64,000 bases of DNA from Methylomonas fluvii (GTDB taxonomy: Bacteria; Pseudomonadota; Gammaproteobacteria; Methylococcales; Methylomonadaceae), in assembly GCF_014850975.1 (NCBI RefSeq), contig NZ_JACXST010000002.1, forward strand, positions 1,178,001-1,242,000. Reading direction: 5' to 3'. The position numbers were made by a program, and so were the translations under genes. The notes beneath the pieces were generated by a model. That model did not search any database, was not told the origin of the DNA, and saw only the letters and a program-made list of their open reading frames with translations. Below, piece by piece: positions 24,758-33,500 of the stretch (its first letter is position 1; each line of letters opens with the position of its first letter).

Positions 24758-25389
24758 TTCCCCAACTCCGTAATGCTTTCGCGCACACCACGTTCGGCAT
24801 CATGAAAAATTTGCAGCATCTTTTTACTGCTGTTTTCCAACTCTAAGGCGGTCTGATTGCCGCTAAACACTCGGGTATATTCGGCGGACATTTCGTCTAT
24901 GGTTTTCATCGCGTTATCCAGTTGCCGCACCAATTGTTGGTTAATCCGCTCCAAGCCGGCCAATTGATTCGCTTGCGGCGAATCCTGCACCGCAGCAAGC
25001 GGCGCAATCGTGCCGCGATTCGCCAGCAAATTCTGATACGGCTCGGTTAGCCGGCCGATACGTTGCTCGATCTCACTCAGCAACACCAGTTCGCGTTTTA
25101 GAAACAAGCGAATAACCCCTTCAAACACAGCGCGTTCGGACGCGTTGACTTCTTGCAACAATGGCTCGATCTCCGCTGTAGCCAACCCGCAGTTTTCCTC
25201 CAGAAATTGCTCCAACCAGCGACTTTTGACGATGGACTGCTCTTCAAGCTCGGTAATGAAATGATCAATTTCGGCCATCTCCCTCCCTCGCCGGTTTCTC
25301 GAGATAAAAAACAGCACGATGACCAACAGCGTCAAAACCCCTAACGCCTCCGCCGCAAATATCACTACCACGGAATCGAATGGATTCAT
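24754..25389 (-). CDS. Membrane-anchored helical protein of the vWA operon, second gene
   Basis: A 211-residue protein of unknown function. It has an N-terminal transmembrane helix (about 8-29), then RNRRGRE and a long, almost entirely helical cytoplasmic part likely to form coiled coils (ELEEQSIVKSRWLEQFLEE; LERINQQLVRQLDNAMKTIDEM). It shares with the next gene the plan of a short N-terminal anchor plus basic patch plus helices, so the two may be distant paralogues. Four-base overlaps join it to both neighbours, indicating fixed stoichiometry with them. Confidence 0.7.
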   Translation of the reverse strand: MNPFDSVVVIFAAEALGVLTLLVIVLFFISRNRRGREMAEIDHFITELEEQSIVKSRWLEQFLEENCGLATAEIEPLLQEVNASERAVFEGVIRLFLKRELVLLSEIEQRIGRLTEPYQNLLANRGTIAPLAAVQDSPQANQLAGLERINQQLVRQLDNAMKTIDEMSAEYTRVFSGNQTALELENSSKKMLQIFHDAERGVRESITELGK

Positions 25390-27194
25390 GACAATCTCTC
25401 CAGTAACTGCTGATGTTTGTCCGCTTGGCTTTTTTTCAGGTAACGATAGGTAAAAAACCCACCCACACCCAGTATCAAATTAATGGCCAACAGGATGCCG
25501 CCAACCAATAACCAATTGGTTGGCGGGGCGTCCGGCGGCGGATGCTGCTCATGGTCAGCCTGCTCATGTTGCTCGGCATCGGTTTCATGATCGGTGTTTT
25601 CATGATCGGCTGATTCGTGATGCGCATCAGGCTCTGCGGCCGGTGCGGCAGCCTCTGCTTTCTCGGCAGGAACGAACCAACTGTCATCGATACTCAGCGG
25701 TTTGATCGCCGGCGTCAGCGGCTTGCCGGCATGATCTTTAGCCATCACATTGAAATTGACATGCGTGGTGGTCTGCGGCAGCAAACCAGCCAAATCCAGC
25801 AACCAAACCCCGTCTTTATTTATCAGTGGGCGGGTTTCCGGCTCATGCCCGGTTTGGTTAATCACCGCATTGACCACCAAGCCGGCGGGATCGATCAGCT
25901 TGGTATCCGGCAACAGTTTGAAGCTGATCTGGCGCTGAGCGGCATCGACGTGCTTCTCGACGCTAATCGGCGTGGCAACGACGTCGATCTCATGAATAAT
26001 TTCCCGCTTGAAGGTTTTGCCGTCGGCAACAATTTTCAGCAAATGCTTGCCCAAACTGAAATGCTCGACCTGATGCTGGTAAAAACCGGGCTCTGCAAGC
26101 ACGGTCTGCATTTTTGCCGGCGTTTGCTGATCCTGGATCACTTCCAGGGTCAGCATGCCTAGGAAATCGGCGCGGGTAATCAGCTTATCCTTGTCGGTAA
26201 AGTGCGCTTTTATCGGCAAGGCTTCGTTCTCGCCCAGAAAACTAGGTATCTCGCTAAGTTGCAGTTTCAAGTCGGTTACGATCATAACTTGGTTGTCCGG
26301 ATCGACTTCCGCCACCAAACGCCATTCGCCGATCAACGGTTGCTTGACAGTGATCAGGTCGTAAGCCTGGCTTTCAAGCCAGGACACATTGGCGACCATG
26401 CTTTGTTTACTGATACTTTTGCCGTCCGGCGCAACCAACTGCGTCGGCGCGGCATGCGGTTTTTTGAACACCAACACCGAAAACTCGTGGATGCCGCTAT
26501 CCACCTGGAATTTATTATCGGTCAGCGGCAAAGTCTCTTTCGGCGCGGCTTTTTGGGCCATTTTCAAAAACACCCGTTGCAATTGCTCGGCCGATTGCGC
26601 AGTTTCCGCCCAGCCGCCGGTCTCGAAGGCCAGTTTTTCCAACAATTCTTTATCGGCTTGCTCGGACAATGCCACGGTTTGTACGTTGATGTTTTGCTGC
26701 TGGAGCTTGGGTATCCACTCGCTGAGGATGCGCTCGCGGGAATCCGCGCTTTGCATGATGTCCTTGGAAATGTCCACAAAACCGTCGGTCAATAAAATCA
26801 GATGTTTCTTGCCGCCGCCCTTAAAGCCTTGACTCAGCGCTGTCTGAATCGCGTCCTCAATGTGCGTATACAGTCCACGAGAATGGATATTGGCAGTCGC
26901 TTTGCCGGCTTGCTGTTTCCAGGCTGCATTGACAGCATCGGTGGCGGACAGCGGCGCGGTTTTTTCCGCGAACAACCAAAATGCCGCTTTGGCACCGTCC
27001 GGCAACAAGTTGACCAGCAAGCGGCTGGCCTCGATGCGCAGATTGTCCGGATCGTTCTGTTTCATGCTGCCGGATACGTCTATTAACACCTGAATTTCGT
27101 CGGCGCCGGCAGCGGCAGGCACGGGTTGGCAACGCGCGGAATCAACAGTTAATACCAACACGCAGAACACCGTAAAAATAAACGACTTGAACAT
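25386..27194 (-). CDS. von Willebrand factor A protein with His/Asp/Glu-rich stalk
   Basis: A 602-residue envelope protein. A signal peptide (1-22) leads to a vWA domain with the metal-ion-dependent adhesion site DVSGS at 39-43 and LTDGFVD. A run of beta-sandwich-like segments follows. At about 522-558 is a stalk packed with His, Asp and Glu (seven histidines, several as DHE), then a transmembrane helix at about 561-583 and a short basic tail. So the bulk faces the periplasm. It resembles gammaproteobacterial vWA proteins of the TIGR03503 type as I recall them. It heads a coupled operon with two small membrane proteins. The stalk could bind divalent metal. Partner and process are unknown. Confidence 0.78.
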   Translation of the reverse strand: MFKSFIFTVFCVLVLTVDSARCQPVPAAAGADEIQVLIDVSGSMKQNDPDNLRIEASRLLVNLLPDGAKAAFWLFAEKTAPLSATDAVNAAWKQQAGKATANIHSRGLYTHIEDAIQTALSQGFKGGGKKHLILLTDGFVDISKDIMQSADSRERILSEWIPKLQQQNINVQTVALSEQADKELLEKLAFETGGWAETAQSAEQLQRVFLKMAQKAAPKETLPLTDNKFQVDSGIHEFSVLVFKKPHAAPTQLVAPDGKSISKQSMVANVSWLESQAYDLITVKQPLIGEWRLVAEVDPDNQVMIVTDLKLQLSEIPSFLGENEALPIKAHFTDKDKLITRADFLGMLTLEVIQDQQTPAKMQTVLAEPGFYQHQVEHFSLGKHLLKIVADGKTFKREIIHEIDVVATPISVEKHVDAAQRQISFKLLPDTKLIDPAGLVVNAVINQTGHEPETRPLINKDGVWLLDLAGLLPQTTTHVNFNVMAKDHAGKPLTPAIKPLSIDDSWFVPAEKAEAAAPAAEPDAHHESADHENTDHETDAEQHEQADHEQHPPPDAPPTNWLLVGGILLAINLILGVGGFFTYRYLKKSQADKHQQLLERLS

Positions 27195-27294
27195 AAGTCC
27201 GCCGGTAAAAGTTTAGGCAATGGATAGCAAATATAGTCCAAGCGACTGACTATTCTGTTATTTTTTAATTCAGGCTGCGGCCGGCGTTACACTT

Positions 27295-27300
27295 TATAAT
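27295..27300 (+). promoter_or_regulatory. Possible -10 box of pgk
   Basis: A perfect TATAAT lies 31 bases before the pgk ATG. No clear -35 box is seen at the right distance. GGAGA five bases before the ATG is the ribosome binding site. Confidence 0.4.
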
Positions 27301-27330
27301 GTTTTCACTATTTCAACCAAAGGAGAACTT

Positions 27331-28503
27331 ATGTCTATCAAACGAATGGTCGATCTGGATTTGGCCGGCAAACGCGTGTTAATCCGCCAAGACTTGAATG
27401 TGCCTGTGAAAGACGGCAAAGTCACCAGCGACTTGCGCATCCAGGCCAGTGTCCCTACCGTGGAAGCCGCATTGGCCGGCGGCGCGGCGGTGATTTTGAT
27501 GTCCCACTTGGGCCGTCCCACCGAAGGCGAATACGACGAAGCGTCCAGCCTTAAACCCGTCGCAGAGCGTTTTTCGCAGTTGCTAGGTCAACCGGTACGT
27601 TTGGTGAAAGATTGGCTGGAAGGCGTGGAAGTCAAACGCGGCGAAGTAGTGCTGTGCGAGAACGTACGTTTCAATAAAGGCGAAAAGAAAAACAGCGCCG
27701 AACTGGGCCAAAAAATGGCCGCGCTGTGCGACATTTTTGTGATGGACGCCTTTGGTACCGCGCACCGTGCCGAAGCCTCGACCCATGCGGTAGCCGAACA
27801 CGCCGCCGTCGCTTGCGCCGGTCCGCTGTTAGCCGCTGAATTGGATGCACTGGGTAAAGCCCTGGAAACCCCTGCCCGGCCGTTAGTTGCCATCGTCGGC
27901 GGCTCCAAAGTATCTACCAAATTGACCGTGCTGGAGTCCTTGTCGTCAAAAGTCGATCAATTGATCGTCGGCGGTGGCATCGCCAACACCTTTATCGCCG
28001 CTGCCGGTTACCCGGTCGGTAAATCCTTGTACGAAGCGGATTTAATCCCTGAAGCCAAACGCTTGATCGCTTCGGCAAAAGAACGCGGCGCAGATATTCC
28101 GGTACCGGTGGATGTGGTCTGCGCGAAAGAATTTTCCGAAAGCGCTGCGGCCACAGTGAAAAACGTCGCCGACGTGGAAGCCGACGACCTGATCCTGGAC
28201 ATTGGACCGGAAACCAGCAAGCAATACGCCGAGATTCTGAAAACCGCCGGCACCATCGTCTGGAACGGCCCGGTTGGCGTATTCGAAATCGACCAATTCG
28301 GCGAAGGCACCAAATCACTATCCTTGGCAATCGCCGAAAGCCCGGCTTTCTCCATCGCCGGCGGCGGTGACACATTAGCGGCGATAGACAAATACGGCAT
28401 CGCCGACAAAGTGTCTTACACCTCTACCGGTGGCGGCGCTTTCCTGGAGTTCCTGGAAGGTAAGGAGTTACCAGCGGTAGCGATTTTGCAAACTCGCGGC
28501 TAA
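27331..28503 (+). CDS. pgk: Phosphoglycerate kinase
   Basis: A 390-residue phosphoglycerate kinase, which interconverts 1,3-bisphosphoglycerate and 3-phosphoglycerate with ADP/ATP in glycolysis and gluconeogenesis. Seen are the substrate-binding RQDLNVPV and SHLGRPTEG, the [10 protein letters not shown] segment, [10 protein letters not shown], and the C-terminal nucleotide-binding part ending [12 protein letters not shown] and [13 protein letters not shown]. Length is normal. It stands alone here with its own likely promoter and a small hairpin after it. Cassette group 2 begins about 120 bases downstream. Confidence 0.97.
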   Translation: MSIKRMVDLDLAGKRVLIRQDLNVPVKDGKVTSDLRIQASVPTVEAALAGGAAVILMSHLGRPTEGEYDEASSLKPVAERFSQLLGQPVRLVKDWLEGVEVKRGEVVLCENVRFNKGEKKNSAELGQKMAALCDIFVMDAFGTAHRAEASTHAVAEHAAVACAGPLLAAELDALGKALETPARPLVAIVGGSKVSTKLTVLESLSSKVDQLIVGGGIANTFIAAAGYPVGKSLYEADLIPEAKRLIASAKERGADIPVPVDVVCAKEFSESAAATVKNVADVEADDLILDIGPETSKQYAEILKTAGTIVWNGPVGVFEIDQFGEGTKSLSLAIAESPAFSIAGGGDTLAAIDKYGIADKVSYTSTGGGAFLEFLEGKELPAVAILQTRG

Positions 28504-28517
28504 GAACGCTGGTCTTG

Positions 28518-28535
28518 CAGGGCTAATCTGCCCTG
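28518..28535 (+). terminator. Short hairpin after pgk
   Basis: CAGGGC and GCCCTG pair around loop TAATCT, followed only by TTAAAG. A weak terminator candidate. Confidence 0.4.
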
Positions 28536-28625
28536 TTAAAGCTCATAATTTATGAAACTGTATACCAGTCGGTCAGCATGGAGAGTTGCTGATCGGCTGG
28601 TTACGTCCCGTTCTTGTCTATCGTT

Positions 28626-28780
28626 CAATCTGATTCAATGACAGCAGTCTGATGGTTACCAGTCTTATCCACTCACTTACGATGATATATAGAAGGAAAA
28701 TCATATGCTGATCAATGGATTAACGTTTCGAAGATCATTCTTCGGTATATATACGGAAACCATCTAATCACTAGTTAGGC
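28626..28780 (+). repeat. attI-like cassette leader, copy 2
   Basis: A 155-base block ending in the core GTTAGGC (28774-28780). It aligns without gaps to 14155-14309. Best-conserved parts are TCTGATTCAATG, CAGTCTG, GTTACC, the ribosome binding site AGAAGGA, the 20-codon ORF, and CATCTAATCACTAGTTAGGC, which also matches copy 3 near 58423-58442. It stands directly before cassette group 2. Confidence 0.65.
28705..28767 (+). CDS. 20-codon leader ORF of the cassette insertion site, copy 2
   Basis: A 20-residue peptide, MLINGLTFRRSFFGIYTETI, with AGAAGGAAA just upstream. Thirteen residues agree with copy 1 at 14234-14296, strongest in the C-terminal half, where three third-position changes (TTC/TTT, ACG/ACC, ACC/ACT) keep the residue. 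It stops six bases before the GTTAGGC core, and the cassette ORF begins at 28788, 20 bases after the stop. Same proposed role as copy 1: a translated leader that feeds ribosomes into the first cassette gene. Confidence 0.5.
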   Translation: MLINGLTFRRSFFGIYTETI

Positions 28781-28787
28781 GTCAAAC

Positions 28788-29078
28788 ATGCGCATTCCTC
28801 CAGTTCCACTCGTACCCACACCAGAAACGCCGGAGGCTCGGGCATCAGTTGGCTTTAAGTGGGCTGGCGATCCAATCGGAAAACGCCACCGCATAGGTGG
28901 TGAGCCCGATTGGATTCAATACGAGGAAGTCCCGCACTGCTCCTGCGGCAACCAGATGAGCTTCTACGCTCAGCTAGATTCCCTTGGAGATGACGTTTGC
29001 CTGGGTGATTGCGGCATGATCTACGTCTTCGTGTGCTGGGACTGTTTCGAGACAAAAAGTGTTCTTCAAAGCAGCTAG
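28788..29078 (+). CDS. Cassette gene A, YwqG/DUF1963-like zinc-ribbon protein
   Basis: A 96-residue protein resembling the C-terminal part of DUF1963 (YwqG-type) proteins: GGEPDWIQYEEVPHCSCGNQMSFYAQLDS, then LGDCGMIYVFVCWDCFE. Cysteine pairs at CSCG and CWDC could bind zinc. Full YwqG proteins are longer, so this is a short, self-standing version rather than an obvious truncation. Function is unknown. The ATG is eight bases after the cassette core, leaving no room for its own ribosome binding site. A non-coding tail of about 70 bases precedes the attC. Confidence 0.65.
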   Translation: MRIPPVPLVPTPETPEARASVGFKWAGDPIGKRHRIGGEPDWIQYEEVPHCSCGNQMSFYAQLDSLGDDVCLGDCGMIYVFVCWDCFETKSVLQSS

Positions 29079-29147
29079 AGCCGCCACCTAAATGCAAGTT
29101 TGCGCAATTAGCAGCAACGCTTATCGGCTCCAGCGGTGGCCGGTGAC

Positions 29148-29207
29148 GCCTAACCCCTCCGTCAAGGGGACCTGCCTTCGGCAGGCCCCTTACGTTGAAC
29201 GTTATGC
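29148..29207 (+). other. attC site of cassette A
   Basis: A 60-base site from R'' GCCTAAC (29148-29154) to R' GTTATGC (29201-29207), with central palindrome AGGGGACCTGCC-TTCG-GGCAGGCCCCT and L-type arms. Confidence 0.85.
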
Positions 29208-29237
29208 TTCTATGCTAATAAATATCGGAGATTAAAA

Positions 29238-29657
29238 GTGGATAAAACTTTAGGAAAATGTACTTGTGGTGAGCTGGAATTTGAGTGTGAAGGCGATCCA
29301 ATAAATTCCGTGTTTTGTTATTGCCCTTCCTGTCAACGCCTGACAAACTCTGATAAGTGGTTTGGCCTCTGGTATCCAAAGAATAATATGAAGCTCTTAA
29401 AGGGTGAGCCCGTAGTATTTATTAGAAAAGGAAATTCAGGTAAAAATATGGAGCATTTGTTTTGTGGCGGTTGCGGTACGACTATTGCCGCATTCTGTGA
29501 AGCTGGCGATTTCTATAGCGTTGCGGCATCTTGCTTAAAAAATGGCAGTAGGGTTCTGCCAAAAATGCTCATATATACTTCTCAAGCTGCGAGTTGGGCG
29601 CAATTTCCGAGTGATATCCCGAAATTTGATATTTTGCCACCAGGAATGGGTGGGTAA
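29238..29657 (+). CDS. Cassette gene B, GFA-family protein
   Basis: A 139-residue member of the GFA (CENP-V/GFA) family, named after a glutathione-dependent formaldehyde-activating enzyme. The zinc-binding cysteines are all present: CTCGEL near the N-terminus, CYCPSCQ, and FCGGCGTTI. The fold binds two zinc ions. Some members help formaldehyde react with glutathione; many have other or unknown roles. Formaldehyde handling would suit a methylotroph, but that is only context. Unlike cassette gene A it has its own start region: a GGAG-containing stretch (ATCGGAGATTAAAAGTG) precedes the GTG/ATG. It ends inside its attC. Confidence 0.82.
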   Translation: MDKTLGKCTCGELEFECEGDPINSVFCYCPSCQRLTNSDKWFGLWYPKNNMKLLKGEPVVFIRKGNSGKNMEHLFCGGCGTTIAAFCEAGDFYSVAASCLKNGSRVLPKMLIYTSQAASWAQFPSDIPKFDILPPGMGG

Positions 29658-29713
29658 GCATAACAAATCAATGCAGCCGACCGCTAAAGCGTCGGCTGAT
29701 TGAGGCGTTAGGC
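29658..29713 (+). other. attC site of cassette B
   Basis: A 56-base site from R'' GCATAAC (29658-29664) to R' GTTAGGC (29707-29713), with central palindrome AGCCGACCGC/GCGTCGGCT and flanking ATCAAT/ATTGAG arms. Confidence 0.85.
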
Positions 29714-29746
29714 ATTATGAATCACGGATTTCCAACATACAGCCCA

Positions 29747-29876
29747 GTAGGATACGCACCGCGTACCTTTTAGCTTTCGCCGCCATGATGACTTTCCAAC
29801 GGTACGCGATGCGTACAATTAATTTACGACCGATTAAGAGCCGGCAACTTACCAACGATCAAGAAGCCGAAGCCGG
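29747..29876. repeat. GTAC-palindrome dispersed repeat, copy 1
   Basis: GTAGGATACGCACCGCGTACC and GGTACGCGATGCGTAC form an inverted repeat about 30 bases apart; AGATTAAGAGCCGGCA-like sequence follows. A close copy lies in the same orientation at 30379-30500, on the other side of the DUF3617-like gene. Confidence 0.7.
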
Positions 29877-29902
29877 CCGGCTACAATCACACATCCACTA
29901 AA

Positions 29903-30337
29903 ATGCCATCCATAATGCCTCGTCTGGCGATAGTCATAGCCTTGTATGCATCGCAAACTCAAGCCGAACCGCCGAATATTAAATCCGGCCTCTGGAGTAT
30001 CAAACCGGAGAAAACCAACAACATTAAGGACAGAAAAACCAAATACACCTGTATCGACCGAAACGCTTTGACGGCACCTTCCCAACAAAACATGTTATTC
30101 AATTGCACCGGCAATTTGTTAACGATTTCTAGCTCGGCAGTGGAGTGGCGACTGACCTGCCCAAACGCAAAAACCACAAAGTGGAAAATGCGGGTCATAT
30201 CGCCGCAACTCGTCGAAAACTTTAGCACCTCGTTCGACACCCATAGCAGCAATGATGAGCAATACACCTCCAAATCAATTGCTGAATGGATTTCGGCCGA
30301 TTGCGGCGCGGCGCCTCAGTTCCCAAAAATCCGCTAA
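29903..30337 (+). CDS. Periplasmic DUF3617-like protein
   Basis: A 144-residue exported protein. A short signal peptide ends in TQAE, and the mature start EPPNIKSGLWSIKPEK resembles the opening of DUF3617 proteins (P-x-I-K-x-G-L-W). Four cysteines (YTCIDR, FNCTG, LTCPN, ADCG) could form two disulfides. The family's role is unknown. The gene is boxed in by two directly repeated palindromic elements, which could make it a small mobile or easily deleted segment. The start is not marked by a strong ribosome binding site. Confidence 0.65.
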   Translation: MPSIMPRLAIVIALYASQTQAEPPNIKSGLWSIKPEKTNNIKDRKTKYTCIDRNALTAPSQQNMLFNCTGNLLTISSSAVEWRLTCPNAKTTKWKMRVISPQLVENFSTSFDTHSSNDEQYTSKSIAEWISADCGAAPQFPKIR

Positions 30338-30378
30338 TACTATCTCTTAAAACGCGCTCGCCGATCCGCTCAAGTTCG

Positions 30379-30500
30379 GTAGGGTACGCACCGCGTACCT
30401 TCTGATTTTCTCTGCCATGATGACCTTCTAACGCTACGCGGTGCGTACCCTACAACTAACTTCGGCAGCAGATTAAGAGCCGGCAGGCTCGTTGGGATAG
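30379..30500. repeat. GTAC-palindrome dispersed repeat, copy 2
   Basis: A perfect 19-bp inverted repeat, GTAGGGTACGCACCGCGTA (30379-30397) against TACGCGGTGCGTACCCTAC (30435-30453), with a 37-base loop, followed by AGATTAAGAGCCGGCA. It is a direct repeat of 29747-29876. It looks like a small non-coding palindromic element (MITE- or REP-like). Confidence 0.75.
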
Positions 30501-30574
30501 AACCTGAAGCCCTACCCCGACAACCAATTCATCTGCCTGACCACCGCCTCATTGGTCCGGCCTTGCGTCAAACC

Positions 30575-33500
30575 TCACGACTCAACAGCCGCTGCTTTGG
30601 GCCCGGTAAAGCGTTTCCAAACTGCCATGCCCAGATTTTTGAAATCGTCCAGATAGGTGTAAGCCACCGGAATCACCAACAAACTCAGCAAGGTGGAGGT
30701 AACCAAACCGCCGATTACGGCGACGGCCATCGGGCTGCGAAACGAGGAATCGGCGTTGCCCATGCCTATCGCAATCGGCAACATACCGGCACCCATCGCA
30801 ATCGTGGTCATCACAATCGGCCTGGCCCGTTTGTGACACGCATCCAATAGTGCATCCACCCGGCTCAGACCCTGTTCGCGGCGAGCGATAATGGCGTAAT
30901 CAACCAGCAGGATGGAGTTTTTGGTGGCTATCCCCATCAGCATCACCAAACCAATCAAAGACGGCATCGAAAAGGCCTTGCCGGTCAACAGCAGCGCCAC
31001 GAAGCCGCCGCCGAAGGACAGCGGTAGCGCCGCCAAAATGGTGATCGGTTGCAGGAAGTCTTTAAACAGCAACACCAGCACGATGAAGATGCACAACACG
31101 CCGGTCAACATCGCCAAGCCAAAGCTGGCGAACAGTTCCCCCATCATTTCCGCATCGCCAATGTTGATGCGTTTGACGCCGGCCGGCAGATTTTTAATGC
31201 TATCCAGATTTTCCACCGCAGCAGCAACGTCACCCAGCGGCTGACCGGACAATTCGATTTCGAAATTGATATTCCGCGACCTGTCGTATCTATCGATCAC
31301 GGCCGGTCCGCTGGACAGTTCCAGTTTCGCCACCTGGCCGACCATCACCGCGCCGATGCCGGGCTTGGCGGACGGCACAGCCAAGCGTTCCAACACGCTC
31401 AAATCTTGCCGGCCTTTATCGGCCAGTTTGACGACCATCGGCACCTGGCGTTGCGCCAAATTGAGCTTGGACAAAGACCAATCGTAATCGCCCAAGGTGG
31501 CAATGCGCAGGGTTTCAGCGAGCGCGGTGGTGGTCACGCCCAGATCGGCGGCACGGGCGAAGTCCGGCCTTACCGCTATTTCCGGCCGCACCAGCGCCGC
31601 GCTGGAGGCGATGCTGCCCAGGCCGGGAATGGTTCTGAGGTCGCGTTCCAGATTGCGGGCGGCGGCGCTCAAGGCTTGCAGATCGTCGCCGCTCAATACC
31701 AATACATATTTTTCGCCGGAAGCGCCCAATCCCACCTTGGTACGCACGCCGGGCAGTTTTTGCAGGGCCAGGCGGATATTTTGTTCAATGGCTTGTTTAC
31801 GCACCGGGCGGTCCTGGCGATTGGCCAAGGTAATCGTCAGCGTGGCTTTGCGTACCTCGCCGGCACCCTGGTTGCCGGCCATCGGGTCGCTACCCGCCGA
31901 ACCGCTGCCGATGGTGGTGTAAATCGTTTTTACGTAGTCGATGCTGGCAATCAATTGCCTGGCCGCTTCGGCGGAAGCGCGCGTTTGCGCCAGACTCGAA
32001 CCCGGCGGCAACTCGACGAATACCTGGGTTTGCGGATTATCGTCCGCCGGGATAAAGCCGGTCGGCAATAGCGGAATCAAAAACAGCGAGCCGATAAAGA
32101 ACGCTGCCGCGCCGCCCATCGTAGCCAGCCGATGATGCAGACACCAGCCCGCCAACTTCATATAAGTGCGCATCACCGCACCTTCCTTGGGCTCAGAATG
32201 GTCGAGGTCTTTTAGCATATACGCCGCCATCATTGGCGTCAGCATCCTGGCGACCACCAACGACGCCATTATCGCCAGCGCCGCCGTCCAGCCGAATTGT
32301 TTGAAAAACCGCCCAGCCACACCGCTCATGAAGGCGGTCGGCAAAAACACTGCGACCAGCGCAAACGTGGTCGCGACCACGGCCAAGCCGATTTCGTCGG
32401 CAGCCTGCATCGCGGCTTGGTAAGGCGTTTTGCCCATCCGCAGGTGGCGGACGATGTTTTCCACTTCGACGATGGCGTCATCCACCAGAATGCCGATCAC
32501 CAAGGACAAGGCCAACAGCGTGATCACATTTAGCGAAAAGCCCAAATAATCCATGCCCAGGAAGGCCGGAATGACCGACAGCGGTAATGCGACAGCGGAA
32601 ATAAAGGTAGCCCGCCAATCGCGCAGGAACAGCCAAACCACTAAAACCGCCAATAAGGCGCCTTCGTAAAGCATGGTCATCGAGCCCTGAAACTCCTCTT
32701 CGACCGGCGTGACAAAGTTAAACGCTTCGGTGAATTCGATATCCGGATTGGCGACACGCAATTCGGCCAAGGCTTTTTGTACGCCGGCACCGACTTCGAC
32801 TTCGCTGGCGCCCCGGCTACGAGTCACTTCAAAGCCCACCACCGGTTTGCCGTTCAGCAGTGCCAGCGCGCGTGGTTCTGCTACCGAGTCATCCACCTTG
32901 GCGACTTGATCGAGCCGAATGTGGCGACCATCGGCCAGTGAAAGCTGCAAGGGCCGTATTTCCTCGACCGAGGCCACGTTCGCCAAGGTACGCACCGGTT
33001 GCTCGCCGCTACCCAAATCGATCCGACCGCCGGCGCTCTCGCGCTGGATTTGCCGCAATTGCCGGGAAATGTCTGCCGCTGTCGCACCCAAGGCTTGCAG
33101 CTTGACCGGGTCCAACGCAATCGTCACTTCCCGGCTAACGCCGCCCACCCGATTGACCGCTCCGACGCCGCGGACCGCCAACAGGCGTTTGGCTACCGTG
33201 TCTTCGACAAACCAGGACAGCGCTTCTTCATCGCGCTGCGCGGAGCTGACGGTTAAGGCCAAAATCGGCGAACCGGCCAAATCCAGTTTGGTGACGACCG
33301 GATCGCGCAGGTCGCCCGGCAAATCGGCGCGGACTTTGGACACCGCTGAACGCACATCGCCCAAGGCTTCCTGCACCGGTTTTTCCAGGCGAAATTCGGC
33401 GGTAATCGTGGCGCTGCCATCTTGGACTTTAGAGGTGATATGTTTCAAACCCTGCAAAGTGGCGATGGCATTTTCGATTTTCCGTGCCACCTCGGTTTCC

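Larger units (their letters stand above)
28775..29713 (+). mobile_element. Integron-type cassette group 2 (two cassettes)
   Basis: Two complete cassettes. The first begins GTTAGGCGTC and its attC opens with GACGCCTAAC, complementary over ten bases. The second begins GTTATGC and its attC opens with GCATAAC, complementary over seven. Both ORFs read in the same direction as the leader. Immediately after the last core comes a GTAC-palindrome repeat. Confidence 0.8.

Noticed and set aside
28626-28780. Reading the cassette leader as the 3' part of a long attC
   Set aside because: No RYYYAAC box is found upstream and the block is not an overall palindrome; the gap-free similarity of two copies and the shared ORF fit an attI-like site better. 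The alternative is not fully excluded.
31049-32071. A 340-residue plus-strand ORF opposite the RND pump gene
   Set aside because: Shadow of a well-supported gene in GC-rich DNA; its His/Gln/Arg-rich make-up is typical of antisense frames.
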